Assembly: GCA_020356305.1 (NCBI GenBank)
Contig: CP070636.1
Span: 262,552 to 272,629, forward strand
Source of the DNA: Candidatus Bathyarchaeota archaeon
GTDB lineage: Archaea > Thermoproteota > Bathyarchaeia > Bathyarchaeales > Bathyarchaeaceae
DNA length: 10,078 bases
Reading direction: 5' to 3'
Below the pieces are notes generated by a model that saw only the letters and a program-made list of their open reading frames with translations, was not told the origin of the DNA and did not search any database. A program made the position numbers and the translations under genes. Shown in pieces: positions 1 to 6,471 of the stretch (position 1 is the first letter of the stretch; each line of letters begins with the position of its first letter).

Positions 1-35
1 AAGAGAATTTTGGAAAACATGGATACAAGGTATAA

Positions 36-1079
36 CTAGGTTGAACGTTCAAACCACGTTTCAAGCGTTACTTTTCCCTTGGCTTCTCTTAATCCTTCCT
101 CCATTTTGTTCAAAGCCTTTCGCACCCGTTCCTCCGAAAAATCTTTTTCTCGGCATAGAAAGTCAACCACGGCTTCAGCGGATGGTTCTTTCCATGCGAT
201 TCTGTAGTTTTCAGTGACCTCGGGGTGTAGGAAGATTTGTCGTATTCGTTGAGGATCGACAGGAAACGCTGCTTCCTTAAGGGTTGGCAACAGTCTTTCA
301 AGTGCCCCATGTTTTTCAACAAGCTTAAGCGCTGTTTTCGGTCCTATTCCCTTCACTCCATCAGGATTGAAATCCGTGCCAACCAGGATGCCTATGTCTA
401 TCAGTTGTTCATAGGTGATGTTAAGTTCTCTGAGAACTCTTCTCAACTCCACGGTTTCAGGCTGCACCTCAATGTAGACATTTTTTCTCGGAAGCTTTCT
501 TCGTCCCGAAATCGTCACGTTGCGCAAAAGTTGGGGTGCTCCGAAGAGGAGGCTATCATAGTCTTGGCTGGCACAGTAGTTGGCGTCCCCCTTTTTGGCA
601 AGATATGCCGCCTGAGCTTCTCCCTCACTTGGCGCCTGTATCCACGGGATACCCATCACATCGAGGAGCCTCTTGCTGTCTTTTGTCATATAGTCTTTGA
701 GGCGGCTGGTGGCTTGGGCGTAAGTCCGGGCTTCTTCAATCTTTCCTTCCTGCAGTGCCCGTTCATATTTAATTATGGCTTCTTCTTTGATTCGCATTCG
801 GCGTTTGATCTCCACCTCCTTGAGAGCCGGCGGAGCTCCATCGAATACGTATATGGGTTTTATTCCCACTTCCACAAGGTTTGCGGTTCTGTACAGCAGT
901 CCACTCAGGTGACTCGTGATTTTGCCTGTGTGGTCTTTGAGTGGGGTTCCGTCTGGTTGGCGGATGATGGCGAGAAACTGGTACAACGCGTTGTACGCGT
1001 CCACGGCGACAGATCTACCACTTAAGCTGTCAAGCGTAACGGGAGTTTTTGGAACCAAAGCGCGTAGATTTACGCCCAA
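36..1079 (-). CDS. fen: Flap endonuclease 1 (FEN-1), TTG start
   Basis: Structure-specific 5' nuclease that removes 5' flaps during Okazaki-fragment maturation and base-excision repair, working with PCNA. With the TTG at 1079 as start (347 aa), the protein begins MGVNLRALVPK like other archaeal FEN-1s. The metal ligands then fall at D27, D80, E152, E154, D173, D175 and D236, the numbering I recall for Pyrococcus FEN-1. Motifs seen: VFDG (78-81), PSEGEAQA (150-157), SQDYDSLLFG (171-180), GTDFNPDGVKGIGPKTA, the helix-hairpin-helix segment. The C-terminus ends in a PCNA-interacting motif, KVTLETWF (336-343), with Lys in place of the usual first Gln. A GTGAGG ribosome site (1085-1090) sits 5 nt before the TTG. 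A longer in-frame ORF reaches 1151, but its extra 24 residues overlap the upstream small gene and do not look like FEN-1. Probably co-transcribed with the desulforedoxin-like gene 38 nt upstream. Confidence 0.95.
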   Translation of the reverse strand: MGVNLRALVPKTPVTLDSLSGRSVAVDAYNALYQFLAIIRQPDGTPLKDHTGKITSHLSGLLYRTANLVEVGIKPIYVFDGAPPALKEVEIKRRMRIKEEAIIKYERALQEGKIEEARTYAQATSRLKDYMTKDSKRLLDVMGIPWIQAPSEGEAQAAYLAKKGDANYCASQDYDSLLFGAPQLLRNVTISGRRKLPRKNVYIEVQPETVELRRVLRELNITYEQLIDIGILVGTDFNPDGVKGIGPKTALKLVEKHGALERLLPTLKEAAFPVDPQRIRQIFLHPEVTENYRIAWKEPSAEAVVDFLCREKDFSEERVRKALNKMEEGLREAKGKVTLETWFERST

Positions 1080-1084
1080 AGTTG

Positions 1085-1090
1085 CCTCAC
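1085..1090 (-). promoter_or_regulatory. Ribosome binding site deciding the TTG start of FEN-1
   Basis: GTGAGG on the minus strand lies 5 nt before the TTG at 1079-1077. It supports the non-ATG start, which also restores family-standard FEN-1 numbering. Confidence 0.7.
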
Positions 1091-1117
1091 AGCTACTAAC
1101 TACATGCGTTCTCTTTG

Positions 1118-1234
1118 TTATGGAACAAGGGCCATATCTTGCCCACAACAAACCAGGGTTCCGCGGCCTTCTTCCAGCACCTGAACTTTGTTTCCACAGA
1201 TCTCACAGAAGTATATCTCACCTTTCTTAGTCAT
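1118..1234 (-). CDS. Desulforedoxin-like small iron protein (desulfoferrodoxin N-terminal type)
   Basis: A 38-residue protein that is easy to miss because of its size. It reads MTKKGEIYFCEICGNKVQ and continues with VLEEGRGTLVCCGQDM before ending ALVP. The pattern is CxxC (C10, C13), a Gly-rich turn, then a vicinal Cys pair (C29, C30) and GxDM. This matches the desulforedoxin fold, in which four cysteines bind one rubredoxin-like Fe(SCys)4 centre. The same domain forms the N-terminus of desulfoferrodoxin/superoxide reductase; here the catalytic C-terminal domain is absent and the ORF ends with TAA. AGGAGA (1242-1247) lies 7 nt before the ATG, a good ribosome site. FEN-1 starts 38 nt downstream on the same strand, suggesting co-transcription. 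The family call is confident; a role in electron transfer or oxygen defence is inference. Confidence 0.88.
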   Translation of the reverse strand: MTKKGEIYFCEICGNKVQVLEEGRGTLVCCGQDMALVP

Positions 1235-1281
1235 TTTTTGGTCTCCTGCTCTTGTTTTCTGGCAATTTTTTCATAGCGGGG

Positions 1282-1298
1282 TCATAAAAGATTTTGGG
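1282..1298 (-). promoter_or_regulatory. Candidate BRE/TATA promoter for the desulforedoxin-FEN-1 pair
   Basis: On the minus strand CCCAAAAT is followed by CTTTTATGA. The spacing would put transcription start near 1261, giving a leader of about 27 nt that contains the AGGAGA ribosome site. Pattern recognition only. Confidence 0.4.
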
Positions 1299-1402
1299 CG
1301 TATCAGCATAAGAATCATTTCTATTCGACCGTTTTCCTTTTTTTTGGAAGATCTCTCCTTCTCGGTGGTACCTTCCGGTTCATGTGTGTCAAACGATATT
1401 TG

Positions 1403-1410
1403 TGATATAG
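1403..1410 (+). promoter_or_regulatory. Candidate TATA box of the GOLD-domain gene
   Basis: TGATATAG in an AT-rich stretch about 56 nt before the preferred ATG at 1466. A start about 25 nt downstream (near 1432) would exclude the upstream TTG at 1412 as initiator. Weak match with no clear BRE. Confidence 0.25.
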
Positions 1411-1465
1411 ATTGAGTGTTCACAATGTTTTCAAGGGAGAAACGAAAACTCTGCGTGGAACGGTG

Positions 1466-1933
1466 ATGCAATCCAAGAGTGGTATTTTTCTTTTAATGCT
1501 TTTCCTACTGATTGTAGGTCTCGTCGCGTGTTCCGTCGAAGCGGAAACCGAGAACTTCACAGTGCCTCCGAAAAAAACAGTTACAAAACCCCTGAACCGT
1601 CAAGAAGATGACCGCGTTGCAATAAGCTTCACAGTGATTGGACAAACAACAAGTGCGTTAGACTTCTACATTGCTGATCCAAGTGGAAACATCGTCATAC
1701 AACATGAGAGCGCGGGTCAAAAAAGCTTTTCTTTACACGCGACGACTTCCGGCGTTTACACTTTTCACTTCGACAACTCCGATTTTCTGGAAGAAAAAAT
1801 GGTCACCCTGAACTACGATGTTCAACACTACATACTGGGAATTCCTCAAACCTTCTTCTACGTCCTGGTGATCGCAGTAATTTCAGTAATTGGCATAGCT
1901 TTTTTCGTTCTTTTGGGAAAGAGCTCGTACTAA
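1466..1933 (+). CDS. GOLD (emp24/gp25L/p24-like) domain membrane protein
   Basis: 155 aa with a hydrophobic N-terminal segment (7-22), a beta-rich extracytoplasmic domain (about 27-122) and a C-terminal membrane helix (129-150) followed by a short tail GKSSY. The middle contains features typical of GOLD domains: a disordered polar start, FYIADPSGNIVIQ, then GVYTFHFDNS and a final strand MVTLNYDVQ. GOLD proteins in eukaryotes are p24 cargo receptors of the early secretory pathway; archaeal relatives are known but their function is not. LVAC at 19-22 resembles a lipobox, so the N-terminus might be lipidated at C22 or cleaved. ATG 1466 is preferred over the in-frame TTG at 1412 because it begins right at the signal segment and has GTGGA 6 nt upstream. 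It is transcribed divergently from the FEN-1 pair. Family call fairly sure; role unknown. Confidence 0.75.
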   Translation: MQSKSGIFLLMLFLLIVGLVACSVEAETENFTVPPKKTVTKPLNRQEDDRVAISFTVIGQTTSALDFYIADPSGNIVIQHESAGQKSFSLHATTSGVYTFHFDNSDFLEEKMVTLNYDVQHYILGIPQTFFYVLVIAVISVIGIAFFVLLGKSSY

Positions 1934-2032
1934 CATGTAAACGTAATAAACTTAAGCGACTACTGATGGGATAGCAAAATCCACGACATATGCACAGAAT
2001 TTCACGTACAGTTTCAATCTTTCAACGAACGC

Positions 2033-2048
2033 ACGAAACTTTATAAAA
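2033..2048 (+). promoter_or_regulatory. BRE/TATA promoter of the malK-like gene
   Basis: ACGAAA (purine-rich BRE-like) directly followed by CTTTATAAAA, close to the archaeal consensus. Transcription would start near 2068-2073, leaving a leader of only about 20-30 nt. Best promoter match among the protein genes here. The rest of 1934-2097 shows no gene. Confidence 0.65.
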
Positions 2049-2097
2049 CTTCAAATTTCAATATGCAATAGATTATATATTCCACTGGTTGGTTGCA

Positions 2098-3186
2098 TTG
2101 GCAAAGGTCTTTCTCAAGAATGTAACGAAACGTTTCGGAAACGTTGTAGCAATCAACAAGCTCAACTTGGAGGCAAAAGACAAAGATTTTCTGGTTCTGC
2201 TAGGGCCTTCGGGTTGTGGAAAAACTACGGCTCTTCGATGCATCGCGGGCTTAGAAACTCCGGAGGAGGGAGAAATTTACATAGGGGACAAGCTTGTGAA
2301 CGATTTGGACCCCAAGGAAAGGGATGTGGCCATGGTTTTTCAAAGCTACGCCCTGTATCCTCATATGACCGTATTCAATAACTTGGCTTTTCCTCTAGAG
2401 AATATGAAGGTTCCGAAGGACGAGATAAACAGGAAAGTTCGGCAAGCAGCAAAGCTTCTTGAGATAGAAGCACTTCTCGGCAGGAAGCCAAAACAACTTA
2501 GCGGAGGCCAACAGCAAAGGGTAGCCTTAGGCAGAGCCATAGTTAGGGAACCAAAAGTTTTCCTCATGGATGAACCGCTTAGCAACTTAGATGCCAAGTT
2601 AAGAGTTTACATGAGGGCTGAGCTAAAGAAACTTCAGAAAGAGCTCGGGGTCACAACTATATATGTGACCCACGATCAGGTTGAAGCCATGACCATGGGG
2701 GACAAGATTGCTATCCTAAAAGATGGTCTTCTCCAACAGTTTGATCCTCCCAACAAAGTTTATTCCCACCCCTCCAATGTATTCGTGGCAGGCTTCGTGG
2801 GGAGTCCTCCCACAAATTTCTTCGAGTGTGTTCTGAGAGAAGATGCTGTTCTCGACGCAAAGGAGTTCCAGTACCCCTTGCCCAAAGATGTTGCGTGGCA
2901 AGCCGCGAAAGCTGCCACGTCTCAAGAGGTCATCCTCGGGGTGAGACCTCAAGACGTTCAAGTCTACAAAGACGCCAAAGTGAAGGATGGTTGTTGTTGG
3001 GCCGAAATCTATACAACAGAACCTCTAGGGGATGTGCTGATACTTGACTTAAAGGTGGGAGACTACCTTGTTAAGGTAGTCGTAAGTCCCGACTTCAAAG
3101 TGGAAAAGATAGACAAGCTTTGGATCAAGTTTCCGATAGACAAAATATATCTTTTTGATAAGAAGACGGGAAAAGCGCTGATGTGA
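2098..3186 (+). CDS. malK: MalK-like sugar ABC transporter ATP-binding protein
   Basis: Cytoplasmic ATPase that powers a carbohydrate importer by binding the EAA loops of two permeases. In the 362-aa form: Walker A GPSGCGKTT (36-44), Q-loop FQSYALYP with Q82, signature LSGGQ (134-138), Walker B VFLMDE (154-159), D-loop SNLD (162-165), switch H192 in VTHDQ. The C-terminal 120 residues are the regulatory OB/TOBE part typical of the MalK/MsmK/UgpC subfamily, entered through GSPPTNFFE. The TTG at 2098 gives MAKVFLKNVTKRFG, the usual family start; a TTG at 2089 in frame would add three residues and cannot be excluded. Both are non-ATG starts with only a weak GGTTGG upstream. Its likely partners are the two minus-strand permeases downstream, although it is in a separate transcript. 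Specificity for trehalose or maltose is inferred from TreT nearby. Confidence 0.93.
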   Translation: MAKVFLKNVTKRFGNVVAINKLNLEAKDKDFLVLLGPSGCGKTTALRCIAGLETPEEGEIYIGDKLVNDLDPKERDVAMVFQSYALYPHMTVFNNLAFPLENMKVPKDEINRKVRQAAKLLEIEALLGRKPKQLSGGQQQRVALGRAIVREPKVFLMDEPLSNLDAKLRVYMRAELKKLQKELGVTTIYVTHDQVEAMTMGDKIAILKDGLLQQFDPPNKVYSHPSNVFVAGFVGSPPTNFFECVLREDAVLDAKEFQYPLPKDVAWQAAKAATSQEVILGVRPQDVQVYKDAKVKDGCCWAEIYTTEPLGDVLILDLKVGDYLVKVVVSPDFKVEKIDKLWIKFPIDKIYLFDKKTGKALM

Positions 3187-3262
3187 TCGTAAGCATTTGC
3201 AATAGAAGCCTACTGTTGGTTTGATTCGAGATCGGCAGGTCATGGATTAGAGAGTGCATATA

Positions 3263-4423
3263 ATGAAACTTGTGGAGATTAAGCGGAGGCTCCTTGAGAA
3301 CATAGAGAAATTGAGGAGTTCGATGGGTTACCTCAATGCAGGATACCCACGATACAACACTCTCTTCGGTCGTGACTCACTAATTTCCGCTTGGCAGATG
3401 CTTAAAGTGGATCCCTCAATCGCCCGAGCCACCCTCCAAACTCTAGCTAAATATCAAGGAAAAACCGTGAATCCGAAGGCAGAGGAAGAACCAGGAAAAA
3501 TCCTGCACGAATATAGATTCGATCCTAAAAGTCGAATGGAACTGAACCACTGGGACTTTCCATACTACGGTAGCGTTGACAGCACCCCCCTCTTTGTGAT
3601 TACAGCTGGTGAATACCTCAGGCAGACCAGAGATGAAACGTTTCTTTCACAGATTTGGGACAACGTTCTAGCTGCTTTTAGGTGGGTTGTGAACTACGGA
3701 GACAAAGATGGAGATTGTTACGTGGAATACGAGAGGAAGAATCCCTACGGACTTTTTCATCAAGGATGGAAAGACGGCGTTGAAGATCATTTGAAGATTA
3801 AACCTCCAGTAGCGATAATTGAAGCTCAAGGATATGTCTACGCAGCATTTCAGAACCTTATTTCTCTAAGTAGAGAAACAGGCAAAAATCACATCTCCAA
3901 AGAAGCGTTGACAAAATCTGAAGTATTGAAGAGAAAATTCAACCAAGACTTTTGGATGGAAGAGGAAAAATACTTTGCTCTTGCTTTAGATGGAGAAAAA
4001 GAGCGAAGACACGTTGTCACATCTAACCCGGGCCACCTCCTTTTCACACGAATCGTCGACCAAGACAAAATGAAACCCTTAATCTCGCGTCTTTTTCAGC
4101 CCGACCTTTGGACTCCTTATGGTATAAGAAACCATTCTGCGGAGGATCCGGATTTTGATCCTTATAGTTACCTTAGAGGCTCAGTTTGGCCCCACGATAA
4201 CTGGGTCATTTATAAAGGACTACAGAATCTAGGCTTTAACCTTCATGCTGATCGGATCAAGAAAGCCCTAATACGGGCTTTTGGAGAGCTTGGAACGATC
4301 CCCGAACTCTATTCGGTGGTGAAGGATAGAATTGTTGATCTGTCTCAGCTGGAGGGTGTGTTGGCTAATCCTATGCAGGCTTGGTCTAGTGCTGGCTTGC
4401 TTGAGATGATTTGGGAGGATTGA
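3263..4423 (+). CDS. (alpha/alpha)6-barrel glycoside hydrolase, amylo-alpha-1,6-glucosidase/GH15-like
   Basis: 386 aa without signal peptide, so cytoplasmic. Motifs of the glycogen-debranching (GDE C-terminal) group occur in order: LFGRDSLIS (34-42), EEPGKILHE (75-83), GSVDSTPLFV (103-112), GWKDG (168-172), PVAIIEAQGYVYAA (182-195), SNPGHLLF (254-261), LRGSVWPHDN (304-313) and PELYS near the end. The family hydrolyses alpha-glucosidic bonds; related barrels include glucoamylase and trehalase. The common GWKDS motif has Gly instead of Ser here. The length fits a single catalytic domain without the N-terminal beta domain of full debranching enzymes. ATG 3263 is chosen over GTG 3254 because GAGAGTG (3250-3256) would be its ribosome site. 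It follows malK by 76 nt with no evident promoter, probably one transcript. Substrate undecided: imported alpha-glucoside, trehalose, or storage glucan. Confidence 0.8.
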   Translation: MKLVEIKRRLLENIEKLRSSMGYLNAGYPRYNTLFGRDSLISAWQMLKVDPSIARATLQTLAKYQGKTVNPKAEEEPGKILHEYRFDPKSRMELNHWDFPYYGSVDSTPLFVITAGEYLRQTRDETFLSQIWDNVLAAFRWVVNYGDKDGDCYVEYERKNPYGLFHQGWKDGVEDHLKIKPPVAIIEAQGYVYAAFQNLISLSRETGKNHISKEALTKSEVLKRKFNQDFWMEEEKYFALALDGEKERRHVVTSNPGHLLFTRIVDQDKMKPLISRLFQPDLWTPYGIRNHSAEDPDFDPYSYLRGSVWPHDNWVIYKGLQNLGFNLHADRIKKALIRAFGELGTIPELYSVVKDRIVDLSQLEGVLANPMQAWSSAGLLEMIWED

Positions 4424-4428
4424 AGTTT

Positions 4429-5295
4429 CTATCCCTTAACCGTCCATCCAACCATGCCTTTAACATAGTACTTCTGTAGAAGCACAAATATTAGAATTGG
4501 AACTATCATAACTATTGTGGATGCAGCTGACAAAACGCCCCAGTCTATGCGGCCCAATGGTCCCTCCCGCCCAACATATTCAATACGTTGTGTCGCCAAT
4601 AGCATTGATTCTTCATAAATAAAGACCCTGGCTAAGAAGAAGTCGTTCCATACCCACATAAACTGTAGAACTACGACAGAGGCCAGAGCAGGTAAGGCCA
4701 TTGGAAGCACTATTTTGTAGAATATTTTGAAGTCTGAAGCTCCGTCTACTCTAGCAGCCTCTTCGACTTCGATTGGAAGAGTTGAAAAGAAGTTTCTCAT
4801 AAACAAGATTATCCATGGTAGCCCCCAAGCGGAGTGAATAAGCACTAAACTTAGGTAATTGTCTATCAACCGAAGTCTCACCATTATCTGAAATAATGGA
4901 ACAACAACGCTTTGCTGGGGCAAAGCCATCAAAAGAACAACCGTCAAGAATAGATAGCTCCGTATCCGGAAACTGAACCTTGCGAACCCATAACCAGCAA
5001 GCGCACCCACAAATAACGGGACGATAGTTGACGGGACCGCAACGATGAAAGAGTTGATCAAGCCTCTACTCAGAGGATATGTAGGATCATTCCAAGCTGT
5101 TACAAAACTGTTCAGCGAGGGATTGAAAGGGTCAAAGATCCACCAGCCTCGGAGGATCTCGCTAAAAGGCCTTATCGAAGCCATGAAAACACCCAGAAAT
5201 GGGAGTATCCACAGTAATGCAACCGACCACGCTATTATGTGAAGTATTATTACTTTTTTGTTAAGAGAGAGAGCGCGCATCCTATTCCAAGTCAT
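4429..5295 (-). CDS. malG: MalG-like sugar ABC transporter permease
   Basis: 288-aa inner membrane permease of the carbohydrate uptake (CUT1) type with about six hydrophobic helices. The ATPase-contacting EAA loop is clear at 178-200: EEAARVDGASDFKIFYKIVL, followed by PMALP. The start YFARF-type region GALAGYGFARFSF and the ending VKGMVGWTVKG are usual for MalG relatives. The ATG at 5295 overlaps the TGA of the preceding small gene as ATGA, with a GGGGGA ribosome site upstream, so translation is coupled to it. Its TAG is 5 nt from the TGA of the convergent hydrolase gene. It should form a heterodimer with the MalF-like protein and use the MalK-like ATPase. Confidence 0.93.
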   Translation of the reverse strand: MTWNRMRALSLNKKVIILHIIAWSVALLWILPFLGVFMASIRPFSEILRGWWIFDPFNPSLNSFVTAWNDPTYPLSRGLINSFIVAVPSTIVPLFVGALAGYGFARFSFRIRSYLFLTVVLLMALPQQSVVVPLFQIMVRLRLIDNYLSLVLIHSAWGLPWIILFMRNFFSTLPIEVEEAARVDGASDFKIFYKIVLPMALPALASVVVLQFMWVWNDFFLARVFIYEESMLLATQRIEYVGREGPLGRIDWGVLSAASTIVMIVPILIFVLLQKYYVKGMVGWTVKG

Positions 5296-5516
5296 GATTG
5301 TCCCCCAACCAACACTGTTATGCCAACTACTGAGAAAATTAAACCGCCTTCTTGAGCACTTAGCGTTGTTTCGCCAATAATAGATGATATACGCGTTTCT
5401 CCTGCAAGTCCATACGCTCCCGCTAAGGTGAAAACTGCGCCAAGAAGTGTAGCTATGATTCCTCCCAATCGCATTGGCGTTTTCAACAATTCCATAATGA
5501 CTGCGCGCACACGCAT
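5292..5516 (-). CDS. Small two-helix membrane protein between the permeases (unrecognised)
   Basis: 74 aa with no family I recognise. Two hydrophobic Gly/Ala/Val-rich segments (about 17-39 and 57-72) are joined by a polar link with ISSIIGETTLSAQEGG. The N-terminus is basic (RVR, K12, R16), suggesting it faces the cytoplasm; two helices would bring the C-terminus back to the same side. The ATG at 5516 has GGTGAGGAG 8 nt upstream, an excellent ribosome site inside the end of the malF-like gene. Its TGA overlaps the malG-like ATG by 4 nt (ATGA). Tight spacing on both sides argues for a real gene expressed with the transporter. It may be an accessory subunit or assembly factor of the permease complex, which is inference from position only. 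Confidence 0.75.
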   Translation of the reverse strand: MRVRAVIMELLKTPMRLGGIIATLLGAVFTLAGAYGLAGETRISSIIGETTLSAQEGGLIFSVVGITVLVGGQS

Positions 5517-5520
5517 CTCC

Positions 5521-6471
5521 TCATCTCCTCACCATATATCTAATCATCGGAATAGTTACAACCGAAGTCAGCAAAGTAAGAAGAGTCGCTATAACAGCAG
5601 CCCCGTTAAAATTAGAAAACCGAAAAGCCTGTAGCCACATCTCGAAGGCTAAAACCGTTGAAGCTTTTCCAGGTCCACCAAAGGTTGCTACGAAAATTAT
5701 GTCAAAAATCTTCAAATCGTAGAGAACAGTCATGGTTATGACAACTATGTTTAATGGTCTAAGCAAGGGAAAGGTTATCCGCCGAAAAGTCTTGAAGGGA
5801 CCAGTGCCATCTATTTTTGCTGCTTCATAGTATTCTTTGGGTATGGTTGCTAGTCCGGCGGAGTAGATGATCATGCTGAAACCGGTCCACAGCCAAACTG
5901 AGCCGAAAATCAAGGCAAAAAGAGCGGTGTTGGGATACACGGTCCAAGTTCTACTCAACTCTTCAAACCCAAGCATATCGAAAAACGCGGTTACTATTCC
6001 GAAACGTTCCGTAAACGTGTATTGCAGGATTATTCCGCCGACGATCAAGGGCGTAACCATTCCTAAGAAGACTATCGACTTGATTATCGAAGAACCCTTT
6101 ACGTCCCTTAGGATAATCGCGAGTGCGAGGCCAGAAAACATGGACAACGGAAGATGAATTGATATCCATATCGCGATGTGGATTAGCGCTCCTAACGGAG
6201 GCCATTTGGGAAAACCCTCCACGTTCAATATGTCTTTCCTACTTAAAATTTCAGAGTAGTTGCTGAGACCCACAAATTCGCCTGAGGACGAGACAAAGCT
6301 GAGGTAAAGGGTCTGAAATATGGGATAAACTACTAAGAACAAGATAAGAATCAGAGCTGGAGAGAAAAAAAGGGGGAAGTTTTTCCGCGCGCCGATTTTT
6401 TTCCTCCCCTTTATGGGGCTACTGCTTGTATAGCTGCTAAGACGTTGTCTAATTCTCCTGGTGTTACCCAC
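5521..6471 (-). CDS. malF: MalF-like sugar ABC transporter permease
   Basis: CUT1-type permease with about six membrane helices, the first beginning at FPLFFSPALILILFLVVYP (32-50). The EAA loop is at 213-235 in the 316-aa reading: EYYEAAKIDGTGPFKTFRRI, then TFPLLRPLN. It pairs with the MalG-like permease. The start is uncertain. The only standard in-frame initiator is GTG 6471, which overlaps the 3' end of the binding-protein gene by 61 nt and has no good ribosome site. It also adds about 25 Arg/Ser-rich residues before the usual family start. A strong GGGGAGG (6403-6409), just after the upstream gene's TAA, lies 6 nt before an ATC codon at 6396; starting there would give 291 aa, the normal length. 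The outer boundary is given here. Function is sure, start is not. Confidence 0.88.
   Translation of the reverse strand: MGNTRRIRQRLSSYTSSSPIKGRKKIGARKNFPLFFSPALILILFLVVYPIFQTLYLSFVSSSGEFVGLSNYSEILSRKDILNVEGFPKWPPLGALIHIAIWISIHLPLSMFSGLALAIILRDVKGSSIIKSIVFLGMVTPLIVGGIILQYTFTERFGIVTAFFDMLGFEELSRTWTVYPNTALFALIFGSVWLWTGFSMIIYSAGLATIPKEYYEAAKIDGTGPFKTFRRITFPLLRPLNIVVITMTVLYDLKIFDIIFVATFGGPGKASTVLAFEMWLQAFRFSNFNGAAVIATLLTLLTSVVTIPMIRYMVRR
6403..6409 (-). promoter_or_regulatory. Strong Shine-Dalgarno site facing an ATC codon
   Basis: GGGGAGG on the minus strand immediately after the TAA of the binding-protein gene, followed by six A residues and ATC at 6396-6394. It is in frame with the MalF-like permease, and no ATG, GTG or TTG sits at the proper distance. 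It supports initiation near 6396 instead of 6471. Confidence 0.55.

Noticed and set aside
237..1025. 262-codon plus-strand open frame opposite FEN-1
   Set aside because: Antisense shadow of a certain gene; no ribosome site and no recognisable domain.
1080..1151. N-terminal extension of FEN-1 to a start at 1151
   Set aside because: The 24 extra residues overlap the desulforedoxin-like gene in another frame and are unlike FEN-1; the TTG at 1079 has a ribosome site and gives family-standard numbering.
1412..1465. Upstream TTG start for the GOLD-domain protein
   Set aside because: Would place 18 polar residues before the signal segment and lies upstream of the expected transcript start; ATG 1466 fits better.
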